This document shows, piece by piece, positions 57,336 through 64,000 of a stretch of 64,000 bases of DNA (within the stretch, counting starts at the first letter, position 1; each line of letters opens with the position of its first letter). The DNA is from DASQHW01 sp038209365. Its GTDB lineage: Bacteria > Actinomycetota > Acidimicrobiia > IMCC26256 > PALSA-610. The position numbers and the translations under genes were made by a program. The notes beneath the pieces were generated by a model, which saw only the letters and a list, made by a program, of their open reading frames with translations, was not told the DNA's origin and ran no database searches. The stretch lies in the NCBI GenBank assembly GCA_038209365.1, contig JBBQXS010000011.1:1-64000 (forward strand), written 5' to 3'.

Positions 57336-57725
57336 CGCCGCTGTCGGGGCGCGGTCATCGGCCAGCGCGCGTGCGGCGAGCGTACCGACGACAGCCGCGC
57401 CTCCTCCCATGAGCGCGATCAGCCGGGAGCGCGCCGGAAGCCCGCGGGCGGCGATCGCGACGACGCCGTCGACCGCGTCGGCCACCGCACCCACGCCGAC
57501 CCACTCCGCGTCCATCGTGTGCTCCTTGACGGTGGTGATCGCGCCCACACCGAGCACCAGGTCACGGATGCCGACGAGGCGCACGAGCGCCTTCGTCACG
57601 GGCTGGCTCCCCTGCTTGCCGAACAGCACGCGCCCGACCAGACCCGGCACCGCGAGCATGACCAGGCCGTTGAGCGCGCGCCCGCGCGCGAGCAGCAACG
57701 CGTTCTGACGATGATCGAGATCCAT
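57318..57725 (-). CDS. DUF4267-like membrane protein
   Basis: About 135 aa; 57725 and 57728 are both ATG. Four short hydrophobic stretches (LNGLVMLAVPGLVGRVLFG, LVGIRDLVLGVGAITTV, VADAVDGVVAIAARG, LIALMGGGAAVVGTLAARAL) match the small four-helix proteins labelled DUF4267. The function is unknown. Its 3' end overlaps the glpK 3' end by 18 nt, convergent. It may be last in the minus-strand block that contains the phosphohistidine-domain cassette. Confidence 0.7.
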   Translation of the reverse strand: MDLDHRQNALLLARGRALNGLVMLAVPGLVGRVLFGKQGSQPVTKALVRLVGIRDLVLGVGAITTVKEHTMDAEWVGVGAVADAVDGVVAIAARGLPARSRLIALMGGGAAVVGTLAARALADDRAPTAASEIDS

Positions 57726-57737
57726 CACTGCCTCACC

Positions 57738-58349
57738 CTATAGCGACGTCCAACGCAGGCCGTCGGCGGTACGGACGAGCACGCGTTCGGCCACGCCGGG
57801 AATGATCACTCGCGCTTGTACGTCGCCGGCGACGGGCGGTGGTAGATTGCCGTCCTCGTAGAACGACCCGCGGGCGTCGATCGTCCAGCGCTCCCTGCCG
57901 ACGAGCACGTCGCCGTGCACGAGGCCTTCGTGGGTCGACTCCACGCTCCGCTCCCCTGCGGTCGCTTCGCTGTCGCCTCCCGTGTCGGGAGCTTCCCATT
58001 CGAGGTCGAGGCCGATCGGCACGCGTTCGCCGATCTCGCCGCCGGGACGAAGCGCCTCCTCGGCCGTGTCGAGCCGCACGCCGAATGCCTCGAGCCCGAA
58101 CGTCCAGTGCTCGCCGGGTGTCTCGCACCACAGCTCCGCCCACAGCCCGTCGGCGCGTATCTCGAGCGAGGCGCGAGCCTGCCGGGGCAACGGCACGTCG
58201 TGATCGCGTACGACGACAATGCCTTCGACGCCGGGAACGCCGACCAGGTACGTCCAGTACCACGCAACCTTCTCCGCTTCGCGCAGCTCGAGCCGCACGA
58301 ATCCGGCGAAGCCGTCGTCACGCGCGAAGTCGAGGTGCCATGCACTCAC
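57738..58349 (-). CDS. Uncharacterised 203-aa protein of the phosphohistidine cassette
   Basis: GTG at 58349 overlaps the stop of the 368-aa gene (GTGA), so translation is coupled. The protein opens SAWHLDFARDDGFAGFVRLE and is rich in beta-strand patterns with many Trp residues (WTYLVG, GLWAELWCETPGEHWTFGLE), resembling lipocalin or AttH-like beta barrels. There is no signal peptide and no known catalytic motif. I do not recognise the family. It is third in a minus-strand operon with the swivel-domain and 368-aa genes. Confidence 0.7.
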   Translation of the reverse strand: MSAWHLDFARDDGFAGFVRLELREAEKVAWYWTYLVGVPGVEGIVVVRDHDVPLPRQARASLEIRADGLWAELWCETPGEHWTFGLEAFGVRLDTAEEALRPGGEIGERVPIGLDLEWEAPDTGGDSEATAGERSVESTHEGLVHGDVLVGRERWTIDARGSFYEDGNLPPPVAGDVQARVIIPGVAERVLVRTADGLRWTSL

Positions 58350-59452
58350 AACAAGGGCGCGTAGTAGGTCTCGGGAGTGTCGACCGGCGCGTCGGGAGGC
58401 GGTGTCGCCGCGCCGTCGATCAACGAAAGGAAGGGATAGAGGTCGAGGCTCGCCGACGGCACGGTCCAGTCGAGCGCGACGCGCGCGATCTCGGCGAAGG
58501 GACGCAAGAACGTGAAGTACACGTACGCGCCCGAGTCGATCTTCGCCGAACGCTCCATGCCCGCGATCATCCGGTAGAGCTGCTTCTGTGCGCTCTTGGC
58601 GGCGATCCCGAGCGCGTCGCGGCCGGCGGCCCCGATCGGCGTCAGCGCGCCCGCCGCGACGTCGAAGAAGGTGCACGACTCGACATGGGCCCAGTAGTCC
58701 TCGGGCTTCGTCACCGACGTCCCGAAGTCCGTGACCCGCAGCTCGACGTCGCGGAGCACGAACGCGCCGAGCACTTCGGTGAACGGCATCGTCGCCCCGA
58801 CGTCGGCGCTCCACGGAAAGTGTGAGACGCCGAGGCCGTTGTACCGGCGCAGGAGCAGGACCCGACCGTCGGCGAGGGCGTACGGACCGGTGTCCTGATA
58901 TCCCGAGCGCGTATCGAACCAGAGCAGGAACAGATACGACGTGAGCAGCGCGTTCAAACGGCTGACGCCGCTCTTCGCCGCGATCGGTTCACATGCCGCC
59001 GCGACGTCGTCGACGTACGCGCGGTACGGCGTCGCGGTTCCCGCGGCGTCCGCCGCCTGGTGGGTGCCGTCATCGAAGCGATACGCGCCCGACGTACGCG
59101 CCCAGAAATCGAGGACGGTTCCGATACGGAGCGCATCGTCGTCCGGATCGACGAGGCTGGCAGCCATCAGGATCTTGCGGCCGAGCAGTACGAAGTTCGG
59201 TACCGCCCACACGTGCACCGGGTCGACCTGTGTCGTGACGTCGTGGCCGGCGCGACCGAGCTCCTCGGGCGTCACCGCGCCGGTGATCTCGCCGATCATC
59301 TCCGGGTACCGGCGATAGCACTCGACGCACGCGATCAGGATGTACGCGCTCACCGGGATCAGCGCGGACTCGAGCGCGGTGCGCTCCATGGTGAGCGCGT
59401 ACGAGATCTCACTGTGATAGCGGATCCATCGATTGATCTCGTCGCGATTCAT
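58346..59452 (-). CDS. Uncharacterised 368-aa protein of the phosphohistidine cassette
   Basis: ATG at 59452 follows AGGTG. The N-terminal half is helical and Trp/Tyr-rich (RWIRYHSEISYALTMERTAL, HVWAVPNFVLLGRKILMAAS); the second half is mixed (DGRVLLLRRYNGLGVSHFPW). No Walker, ATP-grasp or Cys motif is seen, so it is not the missing kinase half of a PEP synthase. It has no close resemblance to a family I know. It starts 8 nt after the swivel-domain gene, and the 203-aa gene overlaps its end. Confidence 0.7.
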   Translation of the reverse strand: MNRDEINRWIRYHSEISYALTMERTALESALIPVSAYILIACVECYRRYPEMIGEITGAVTPEELGRAGHDVTTQVDPVHVWAVPNFVLLGRKILMAASLVDPDDDALRIGTVLDFWARTSGAYRFDDGTHQAADAAGTATPYRAYVDDVAAACEPIAAKSGVSRLNALLTSYLFLLWFDTRSGYQDTGPYALADGRVLLLRRYNGLGVSHFPWSADVGATMPFTEVLGAFVLRDVELRVTDFGTSVTKPEDYWAHVESCTFFDVAAGALTPIGAAGRDALGIAAKSAQKQLYRMIAGMERSAKIDSGAYVYFTFLRPFAEIARVALDWTVPSASLDLYPFLSLIDGAATPPPDAPVDTPETYYAPLL

Positions 59453-59460
59453 CACCTGGC

Positions 59461-59802
59461 TCACGCGCGGATGATGCCCGGCGTGTCGGAGCAGTCGACC
59501 TCGACCTCGTCGTCGTCCTCCGGTTCGATCGTCAGCGCGGCCGCCATCACACAGGGCACCTGGTACTCCCGACTGACGATGCCGATGTGCGATTGCGGCG
59601 TTCCCGACAAGCACACGACTGCGGTGAGCTCGTCGAAGATCGGCGCGAGGAAGGTTGCACCCGCGTCGGCGACGCACGCGACGACGCCTTCGGCAGTCGT
59701 GTCCATGAGCACGAGCACGTCGTCAGGCGACGACAGGCGCCGCCACGTGCCCCGTACCGGCGCCGCCTCGAATACGCGTGTCCCCGACCCGATCTCCTGC
59801 AC
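59461..59802 (-). CDS. Stand-alone PEP-utiliser phosphohistidine (swivel) domain
   Basis: 113 aa from GTG at 59802. It contains the PEP-utilising mobile domain core CLSGTPQSHIGIVSREYQVP, in which His is the phosphotransfer residue; family members usually read GGxxSHAAIxARExGIP. In PEP synthase, PPDK and rifampin phosphotransferase this domain shuttles phosphate between an ATP-grasp and a substrate domain; neither is encoded here. A TACATT -10 box lies 9 nt upstream. It is the first gene of a three-gene operon of unknown role. Confidence 0.78.
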   Translation of the reverse strand: MQEIGSGTRVFEAAPVRGTWRRLSSPDDVLVLMDTTAEGVVACVADAGATFLAPIFDELTAVVCLSGTPQSHIGIVSREYQVPCVMAAALTIEPEDDDEVEVDCSDTPGIIRA

Positions 59803-59833
59803 AGGCGATGGAATGTAGCCGTGCGGTCGCCGT

Positions 59834-59839
59834 TACGAT
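59834..59839 (+). promoter_or_regulatory. Probable -10 box (TACGAT) of the 194-aa gene
   Basis: TACGAT ends 6 nt before the GTG at 59846, leaderless spacing, within the 43-nt gap to the divergent swivel-domain gene. Confidence 0.45.
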
Positions 59840-59845
59840 CCTCAC

Positions 59846-60430
59846 GTGCTCGCGCTGGACAACGAGGCCTGGCTGCTCCTGCACGAGGTGCGCCTGCGGG
59901 GCGTGGCCGACCTCGACGACACCGTGCTCGTGCAGCACCTCCTCGAGGTCGGGCTCGTGACGCGTGCGGCCCGCGGCGTGCGCGTGACCGCCACCGGCCG
60001 CGATGCGCACGCGTCGTGGGCCCGGCTCGTTCCCGGCAGCGACGAGGAGGCGGCGACGCAACGCGCGTACGAGCGATTCCTCCCGCTGAATCGTGAGCTG
60101 CTGCGCGTCTGCAGCGACTGGCAGGTACGACCGGGTGGCGCGCCCAACGACCATCGTGACCTGCGTTACGACTGGTCGGTCGTCGACCGGCTCCGCGCGA
60201 TCGACGATCGGGCCGCACCTGCCATCAACCGGGTCGGGCGTGTGCACGCCCGCTTCGGCTCGTACCGCCCGCGCCTGCGCGCCGCGCTGTCGCTCGTCGA
60301 CGAGGGTGCATTCGAGTGGATCACCTCCCCCCGTTGCGACTCGTACCACACGGTATGGATGCAGTTGCACGAGGATCTCCTGCTCGCGCTCGGCGCGAAC
60401 CGATCGTCGGAAGACGACGCGTCATCGTGA
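59846..60430 (+). CDS. Uncharacterised 194-aa protein, possible winged helix
   Basis: GTG start with TACGAT 6 nt upstream. The first ~65 residues (WLLLHEVRLRGVADLDDTVL, HLLEVGLVTRAARGVRVTAT) look like a winged-helix DNA-binding domain. The rest is helical with conserved-looking RPGGAPNDHRDLRYDWSVVD. I do not recognise a family. It diverges from the swivel-domain cassette and could be its regulator, an inference from position. Its stop overlaps the GTG of the lipoprotein gene (GTGA). Confidence 0.65.
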   Translation: MLALDNEAWLLLHEVRLRGVADLDDTVLVQHLLEVGLVTRAARGVRVTATGRDAHASWARLVPGSDEEAATQRAYERFLPLNRELLRVCSDWQVRPGGAPNDHRDLRYDWSVVDRLRAIDDRAAPAINRVGRVHARFGSYRPRLRAALSLVDEGAFEWITSPRCDSYHTVWMQLHEDLLLALGANRSSEDDASS

Positions 60431-62103
60431 AGTGGATCGCGCTGTTCGCCGCGTTCGTCGTCGCGCTCACCGGCTGCACGCACGACGCGCCGTCGACGAC
60501 CGTGCATCTCGACGACCCCGGGCGCTGCACACCCATAGACGTCGCCGCCGCGCCCGAGATCGCGGGACTGCTCGAGGACCTCGCGCATGCGTTCAACGGG
60601 TCGAGTGCCGCCCGCCTCCGATCCGGGACGGCGAGGTGTGCATTCGTGCGCGTGCAACCGGTGGAGCCATCCGCCGCCGTCCAGTACCTCCTCGACGGGT
60701 GGCCCGATCCCGAGAAGGTCGGGCCGCCCCCGGCGCTCTGGGCGCCGGCTTCCAGTGCCTGGCTCGCGCTCGCCAACGCGCGCTTCAGGGCGGCCGGCCG
60801 CCCGCCGCCGGCCGCCGCGGGCACGTCGCTCGGTCGCACCGGCCTGGCCGTCGCCATGCCTTCGCCGATGGCGAAGGCACTCGGATGGCCCGAGAAGCCC
60901 ATCGGCTGGCGCGACCTCGCCCGCCTCGCGGAGAACCCCCGCGGTTGGGCTGCATACGGGCATCCGGAGTGGGGTGCATTCCGGTTGGGCAAAGCCAAAC
61001 CCACACACGCGACCGACGCGCTGCTCTCCACGATCGCGATCTCGCACCTCGCCGATGCCTCGGCCGCGAGAGCGCTCGAGTCCTCGGTCGTGTATTACGG
61101 CGATGCGTCGTGGGGCTTCCTCGACAACTGGTTCCGGCTCGACCAGAAGCACCTGCCGTTCTCGTACCTCTCCGCGGTCGTGACCGACGAGCGGGCCGTC
61201 ACCGCGTACAACGCGGGGAGCTCGAACGGCTTGATCCCCGACAACAAGCACCTGAAGCGCCCGCACACGCCGCTCGTCGCGATCGTTCCGTCCGACGGCA
61301 CCCTCGACGCCGACAACCCGCTCGCCGTCCCCGATGCATCGTGGGTGCGTCCGGAGGCGCGTGCGGGTGCCGCCGCGTTCGTCGCGTACACGCGCACGGC
61401 GGCCGCGCAGAAGAAGATCGTCGCGGCCGGGTTGCACCGGGGTGACGCAATCGATCCCGCGTCCCCCGAGCTCCGCACGACCGCAACCGCGCTCGATCGT
61501 TGGGCGAAGACGCGCAAGCGGTCGCGCGTGCTCCTGCTCTTCGACGTCTCCGACTCGATGGGCGACCACAGCGACCCCAAGGATCCGGACAGCCCGACCA
61601 AGATCGCGCTCGCCAAACGGGCGTTGCTCGCCGCGCTCTCCGAGCTCGGGCCCGGAGACGAAGTCGGATTGCGCATCTTCACGACCGACATCCGGAACAG
61701 TGCGAGCCCGTTCTGGGCGGACGTCGTGCCGATCGGCCGGTTCGACCGGCAGCGGCGCGCTTTGATGCGCGCCGTCGACGCCCTCGCTCCGCGCAAGGGC
61801 TCGCCGCTGTACGCGGCCGCCCGTGACGGCTACGACACCATTGCCGGCCGGTACGACAGCAAGCGGATCAACGCGGTCGTGATGCTCAGCGATGGCTACA
61901 ACGAGGTCGAGCGCGACAACAATCGACGGGCGTTGCTCGCGCATCTCCGCGAGCCGATACGGATGTTCACGATCTCGTACTCGCCCGATGCCGATCTCTC
62001 GACGCTGCGCCGGATCGCGCAGGCGACGAACGGCCGGTGCTATGACGCAACCGACCCGAGGGTGATCGACGACGAGTTCCGCGCCGCGCTCGCGAACGTC
62101 TAA
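60427..62103 (+). CDS. Lipoprotein: substrate-binding-like domain fused to VWA
   Basis: 558 aa. The signal peptide ends in lipobox ALTGC (Cys17), so it is anchored outside the cell membrane. Residues ~25-340 resemble an extracellular solute-binding fold (NGSSAARLRSGTARCAFVRV, WAPASSAWLALANARFRAAG). Residues ~365-558 form a VWA domain with an intact MIDAS motif (LLLFDVSDSMGDHSD) and VVMLSDGYNEVERD. Such fusions are thought to bind metal-dependent protein ligands. The GTG overlaps the upstream stop. It is convergent with the CDF gene, sharing 4 nt. Confidence 0.85.
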   Translation: MKWIALFAAFVVALTGCTHDAPSTTVHLDDPGRCTPIDVAAAPEIAGLLEDLAHAFNGSSAARLRSGTARCAFVRVQPVEPSAAVQYLLDGWPDPEKVGPPPALWAPASSAWLALANARFRAAGRPPPAAAGTSLGRTGLAVAMPSPMAKALGWPEKPIGWRDLARLAENPRGWAAYGHPEWGAFRLGKAKPTHATDALLSTIAISHLADASAARALESSVVYYGDASWGFLDNWFRLDQKHLPFSYLSAVVTDERAVTAYNAGSSNGLIPDNKHLKRPHTPLVAIVPSDGTLDADNPLAVPDASWVRPEARAGAAAFVAYTRTAAAQKKIVAAGLHRGDAIDPASPELRTTATALDRWAKTRKRSRVLLLFDVSDSMGDHSDPKDPDSPTKIALAKRALLAALSELGPGDEVGLRIFTTDIRNSASPFWADVVPIGRFDRQRRALMRAVDALAPRKGSPLYAAARDGYDTIAGRYDSKRINAVVMLSDGYNEVERDNNRRALLAHLREPIRMFTISYSPDADLSTLRRIAQATNGRCYDATDPRVIDDEFRAALANV

Positions 62104-63050
62104 TCGGCGTTTTCCGCGGGCTCGCGATAGACGTCGGGCTCGACGAAGATCAACGACGCGCGCGGCTCCGCGACGCGGATCGCGGCCTCGAGCCGGTTGA
62201 TCGCGTCTGCCAGCTGCTCGATCGACAGATCGTGGTCGAATTCTGCTTTCAGTGCGACGACGATCTCGTCGGGCCCGAGGTGCTCGGTGCGGAGATGGAT
62301 GCACCGGCGCACGAGGGGGAAGCTCTCGACGACCGCCGCGATGCGCGCCACGTCCTCCGGACGCGCCGACTCGCCGACGAGGAGGCTGCCCATCTCGACC
62401 ACGAGCAGGATCGCGACGAGGACGAGCACGATGCCGATTGCGAGGCTGCCGAGGCCGTCCCAGCGCGCGTTTCCGGTGATGCCGGCGAGCACGACGCCGA
62501 CGAGCGCGATCGCCAACCCGACCAGCGCCGCGGTGTCCTCGAGCAGCACCACCGGCAGGTCGGGACTCTTCGTGCGGCGGATGAAGCGCCACCACCCCTC
62601 TTTCGCGGGACGGACCTGGTTGGCCTCGTGCACCGCGGTGCGCAGCGAGAACGACTCGAGCACGATCGCGCCCAGCAGCACCGCGACCGCCCATCCCACG
62701 GCGTCGACCGAGTGCGGATTCCTGAGCTTCTCGACGCCCTCGAAGATGGAAAAGATCCCGCCGAGCGTGAACAGCACGAACGCGACGATGAACGCGTAGA
62801 AGTACCGGACCGGGCCGTACCCGAACGGGTGTCGCTCGTCGGCCGGCCGGTCCGCGCGCCGGCGCCCCAACAGCAGCAGGCCCTGATTGCCGGTATCGGC
62901 GAGCGAGTGGATCGACTCGGAGAGCATCGACGACGACCCCGTGAAGAGGTACGCGCCGAACTTCAGCACCGCGATGCCGATGTTCGCGAAGAACGCGGCA
63001 ACGATCGCCCGCGTGGAGTCGCCCTCACCGTGGGTCGACTCCGTGCTCAT
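62100..63050 (-). CDS. Cation diffusion facilitator, ZnT9-like
   Basis: 316 aa from the ATG at 63050, which overlaps the fumC stop (ATGA). Six membrane helices are seen by eye. The first metal site is SIHSLADTGNQGLLL and the second LLEDTAALVGLAIALVG, the LEDTAAL form of the SLC30A9-like branch. The C-terminal cytoplasmic domain (~235-316) is the usual ferredoxin-like dimer fold. It exports or moves a divalent metal; which one is not shown. Co-transcription with fumC is likely. Confidence 0.87.
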   Translation of the reverse strand: MSTESTHGEGDSTRAIVAAFFANIGIAVLKFGAYLFTGSSSMLSESIHSLADTGNQGLLLLGRRRADRPADERHPFGYGPVRYFYAFIVAFVLFTLGGIFSIFEGVEKLRNPHSVDAVGWAVAVLLGAIVLESFSLRTAVHEANQVRPAKEGWWRFIRRTKSPDLPVVLLEDTAALVGLAIALVGVVLAGITGNARWDGLGSLAIGIVLVLVAILLVVEMGSLLVGESARPEDVARIAAVVESFPLVRRCIHLRTEHLGPDEIVVALKAEFDHDLSIEQLADAINRLEAAIRVAEPRASLIFVEPDVYREPAENAD

Positions 63051-64000
63051 TCGATGATGCCGCCGCGTGTCATCGACTCGACGTCGAGCGCGCGGTCGAG
63101 CTCCTCGTCGGTCATGAGCTTGCGGGCCCGCACGATCTCGCGGATCGATTTGCCGGTCCGGCTCGACTCCTTGATGATCTCGCCCGCCTTCTCGTACCCG
63201 ATGTGCGGGTTGAGCGCAGTGCCGATCGATGGTGAGGACTCCGCGTACCGCTTCAGCGTGTCGACGTTGGCCTCGATCCCGCTGATGCACTTGTCGGCGA
63301 ACACCCGGCACACGCGCGCGAGCAGCTCGATCGTCTCGAGGAGATTGCGGGCGATCACGGGCACGAACACGTTGAGCTCGAAGTTTCCCTGCGAACCCGC
63401 GAACGTCACGACGGCGTCGTTCCCGATCACCTGGGCGCCGACTTGCGTGACCACCTCCGGGATGACCGGGTTGACCTTGCCGGGCATGATCGACGAGCCG
63501 GGCTGGAGATCGGGCAGCCGGATCTCGGCCAGGCCGGTGCGCGGTCCGCTTCCCATCCAGCGCAGGTCGTTCGCGATCTTGATCAGCGAGACCGCGAGCG
63601 TCTTGCATTGGCCGCTTACCTCGACCAGCGCGTCACGGGCGCCCTGCGCGGCGAAGTGATCCTTCGCCTCGCTGAACGGCAAGTCGGTGCGTTCGGCGAG
63701 CCGCTTGATCACCTTGCGGGCAAAGCCCTTGGGCGCGTTGATGCCCGTGCCGACGGCCGTTCCTCCGAGCGGGAGGGCGCACACGCGCGGCAGGGTGTCC
63801 CGGAGCCGGTCGATGCCATCCTCCACCTGCGACGCGTAGCCACCGAATTCCTGGCCCAGCGTCACGGGTGTCGCGTCCATCAAATGCGTACGGCCGCTCT
63901 TCACCACGTGATCGAACTCACGCTGCTTCTTGCGCAACGTTCGTGCGAGGTGCTGCGCGGCCGGGATGAGATCCCGCACGATCTCCTCGGCCGCCGCGAC
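63047..64000 (-). CDS. fumC: Class II fumarate hydratase, C-terminal part
   Basis: The frame is open to the right edge, so the N-terminus is missing; 317 codons are present. The lyase signature is GSSIMPGKVNPVIPE, and SGRTHLMDATPVTLGQEFGG and LNPHIGYEKAGEIIKESSRT are also typical of fumarase C. It converts fumarate to malate in the TCA cycle, downstream of the SDH encoded at 38-41.5 kb. The CDF gene overlaps its stop. Confidence 0.93.
   Translation of the reverse strand, partial: VAAAEEIVRDLIPAAQHLARTLRKKQREFDHVVKSGRTHLMDATPVTLGQEFGGYASQVEDGIDRLRDTLPRVCALPLGGTAVGTGINAPKGFARKVIKRLAERTDLPFSEAKDHFAAQGARDALVEVSGQCKTLAVSLIKIANDLRWMGSGPRTGLAEIRLPDLQPGSSIMPGKVNPVIPEVVTQVGAQVIGNDAVVTFAGSQGNFELNVFVPVIARNLLETIELLARVCRVFADKCISGIEANVDTLKRYAESSPSIGTALNPHIGYEKAGEIIKESSRTGKSIREIVRARKLMTDEELDRALDVESMTRGGIIE

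Noticed and set aside
1..64000. CRISPR arrays, tRNA/rRNA genes, insertion sequences, origin of replication
   Set aside because: I saw no regularly spaced repeats, transposase genes, cloverleaf-like sequences or DnaA-box clusters by eye; short tRNAs could still be missed without a covariance-model scan.

Overview
The window looks like chromosomal DNA of a high-GC actinobacterium. An uncultured lineage near Acidimicrobiia is plausible but not proven. The markers are two WhiB-type Fe-S regulators, a SenX3-RegX3/Pst phosphate system, a DivIVA (Wag31-like) protein, a UPF0182 membrane protein, an Eis-type acetyltransferase, a F420-type luciferase-fold oxidoreductase, many GTG/TTG starts, and TAnnnT -10 boxes placed so close to start codons that the mRNAs should be leaderless. 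I see no rRNA, tRNA, CRISPR, transposase or prophage block. No stretch without a gene exceeds 300 bases.

Layout. 1-8.5 kb: the start of sufB, then UPF0182, a DivIVA protein with a phage Mu-F-like tail, a PDZ-Lon (YlbL-type) protease, a HEAT-repeat protein, and a moaE / 58-aa membrane protein / mreB operon whose mreB seems to start with CTG. 9-16 kb: a degenerate HtrA-like protein, a fused siroheme decarboxylase (AhbA-AhbB), an epimerase, a DUF2342 zincin-like protein, an Eis-like acetyltransferase and an MFS transporter. 16-27 kb: a phosphate/polyphosphate block with ppk1, a CHAD protein, a MutT1-type Nudix protein and a SixA-like phosphatase, then regX3-senX3-pstB on the minus strand facing phoU and pstS-pstC-pstA. 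Two clear PHO boxes (11-bp direct repeats built on GTTCACC) lie in the pstB/phoU gap and before pstS. 27-31 kb: two whiB genes, an LLM oxidoreductase, a formiminotransferase-like gene, msrB and a receiver-like gene.

31-38 kb: a VWA/MoxR pair interrupted by an opposite-strand GH1 glucosidase, followed by a GH2 protein lacking both catalytic glutamates. 38-41.5 kb: sdhCAB. 41.5-48 kb: cystathionine beta-synthase, cystathionine gamma-synthase/lyase and a UdgX-like glycosylase, and a xylose set (xylB, SMP-30 lactonase, xylA). 48-52.6 kb: a DUF4234-like membrane protein, an SRPBCC protein, an acyl-CoA synthetase, a rhodanese and a BBE-type flavoprotein. 52.7-57.3 kb: glpD, an alkyl-DHAP-synthase-like flavoprotein and glpK. 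57.7-60.4 kb: an unrecognised cassette around a stand-alone PEP-utiliser phosphohistidine domain. 60.4-64 kb: a lipoprotein fusing a substrate-binding-like domain to VWA, a CDF metal transporter, and fumC running off the right edge.

The best candidates for undescribed biology are the DivIVA/Mu-F fusion, the phosphohistidine-domain cassette, the three putative pseudoenzymes (HtrA, GH2, DUF2342), and the 50-bp tandem duplication that creates a 17-codon upstream ORF coupled to the GH1 gene.
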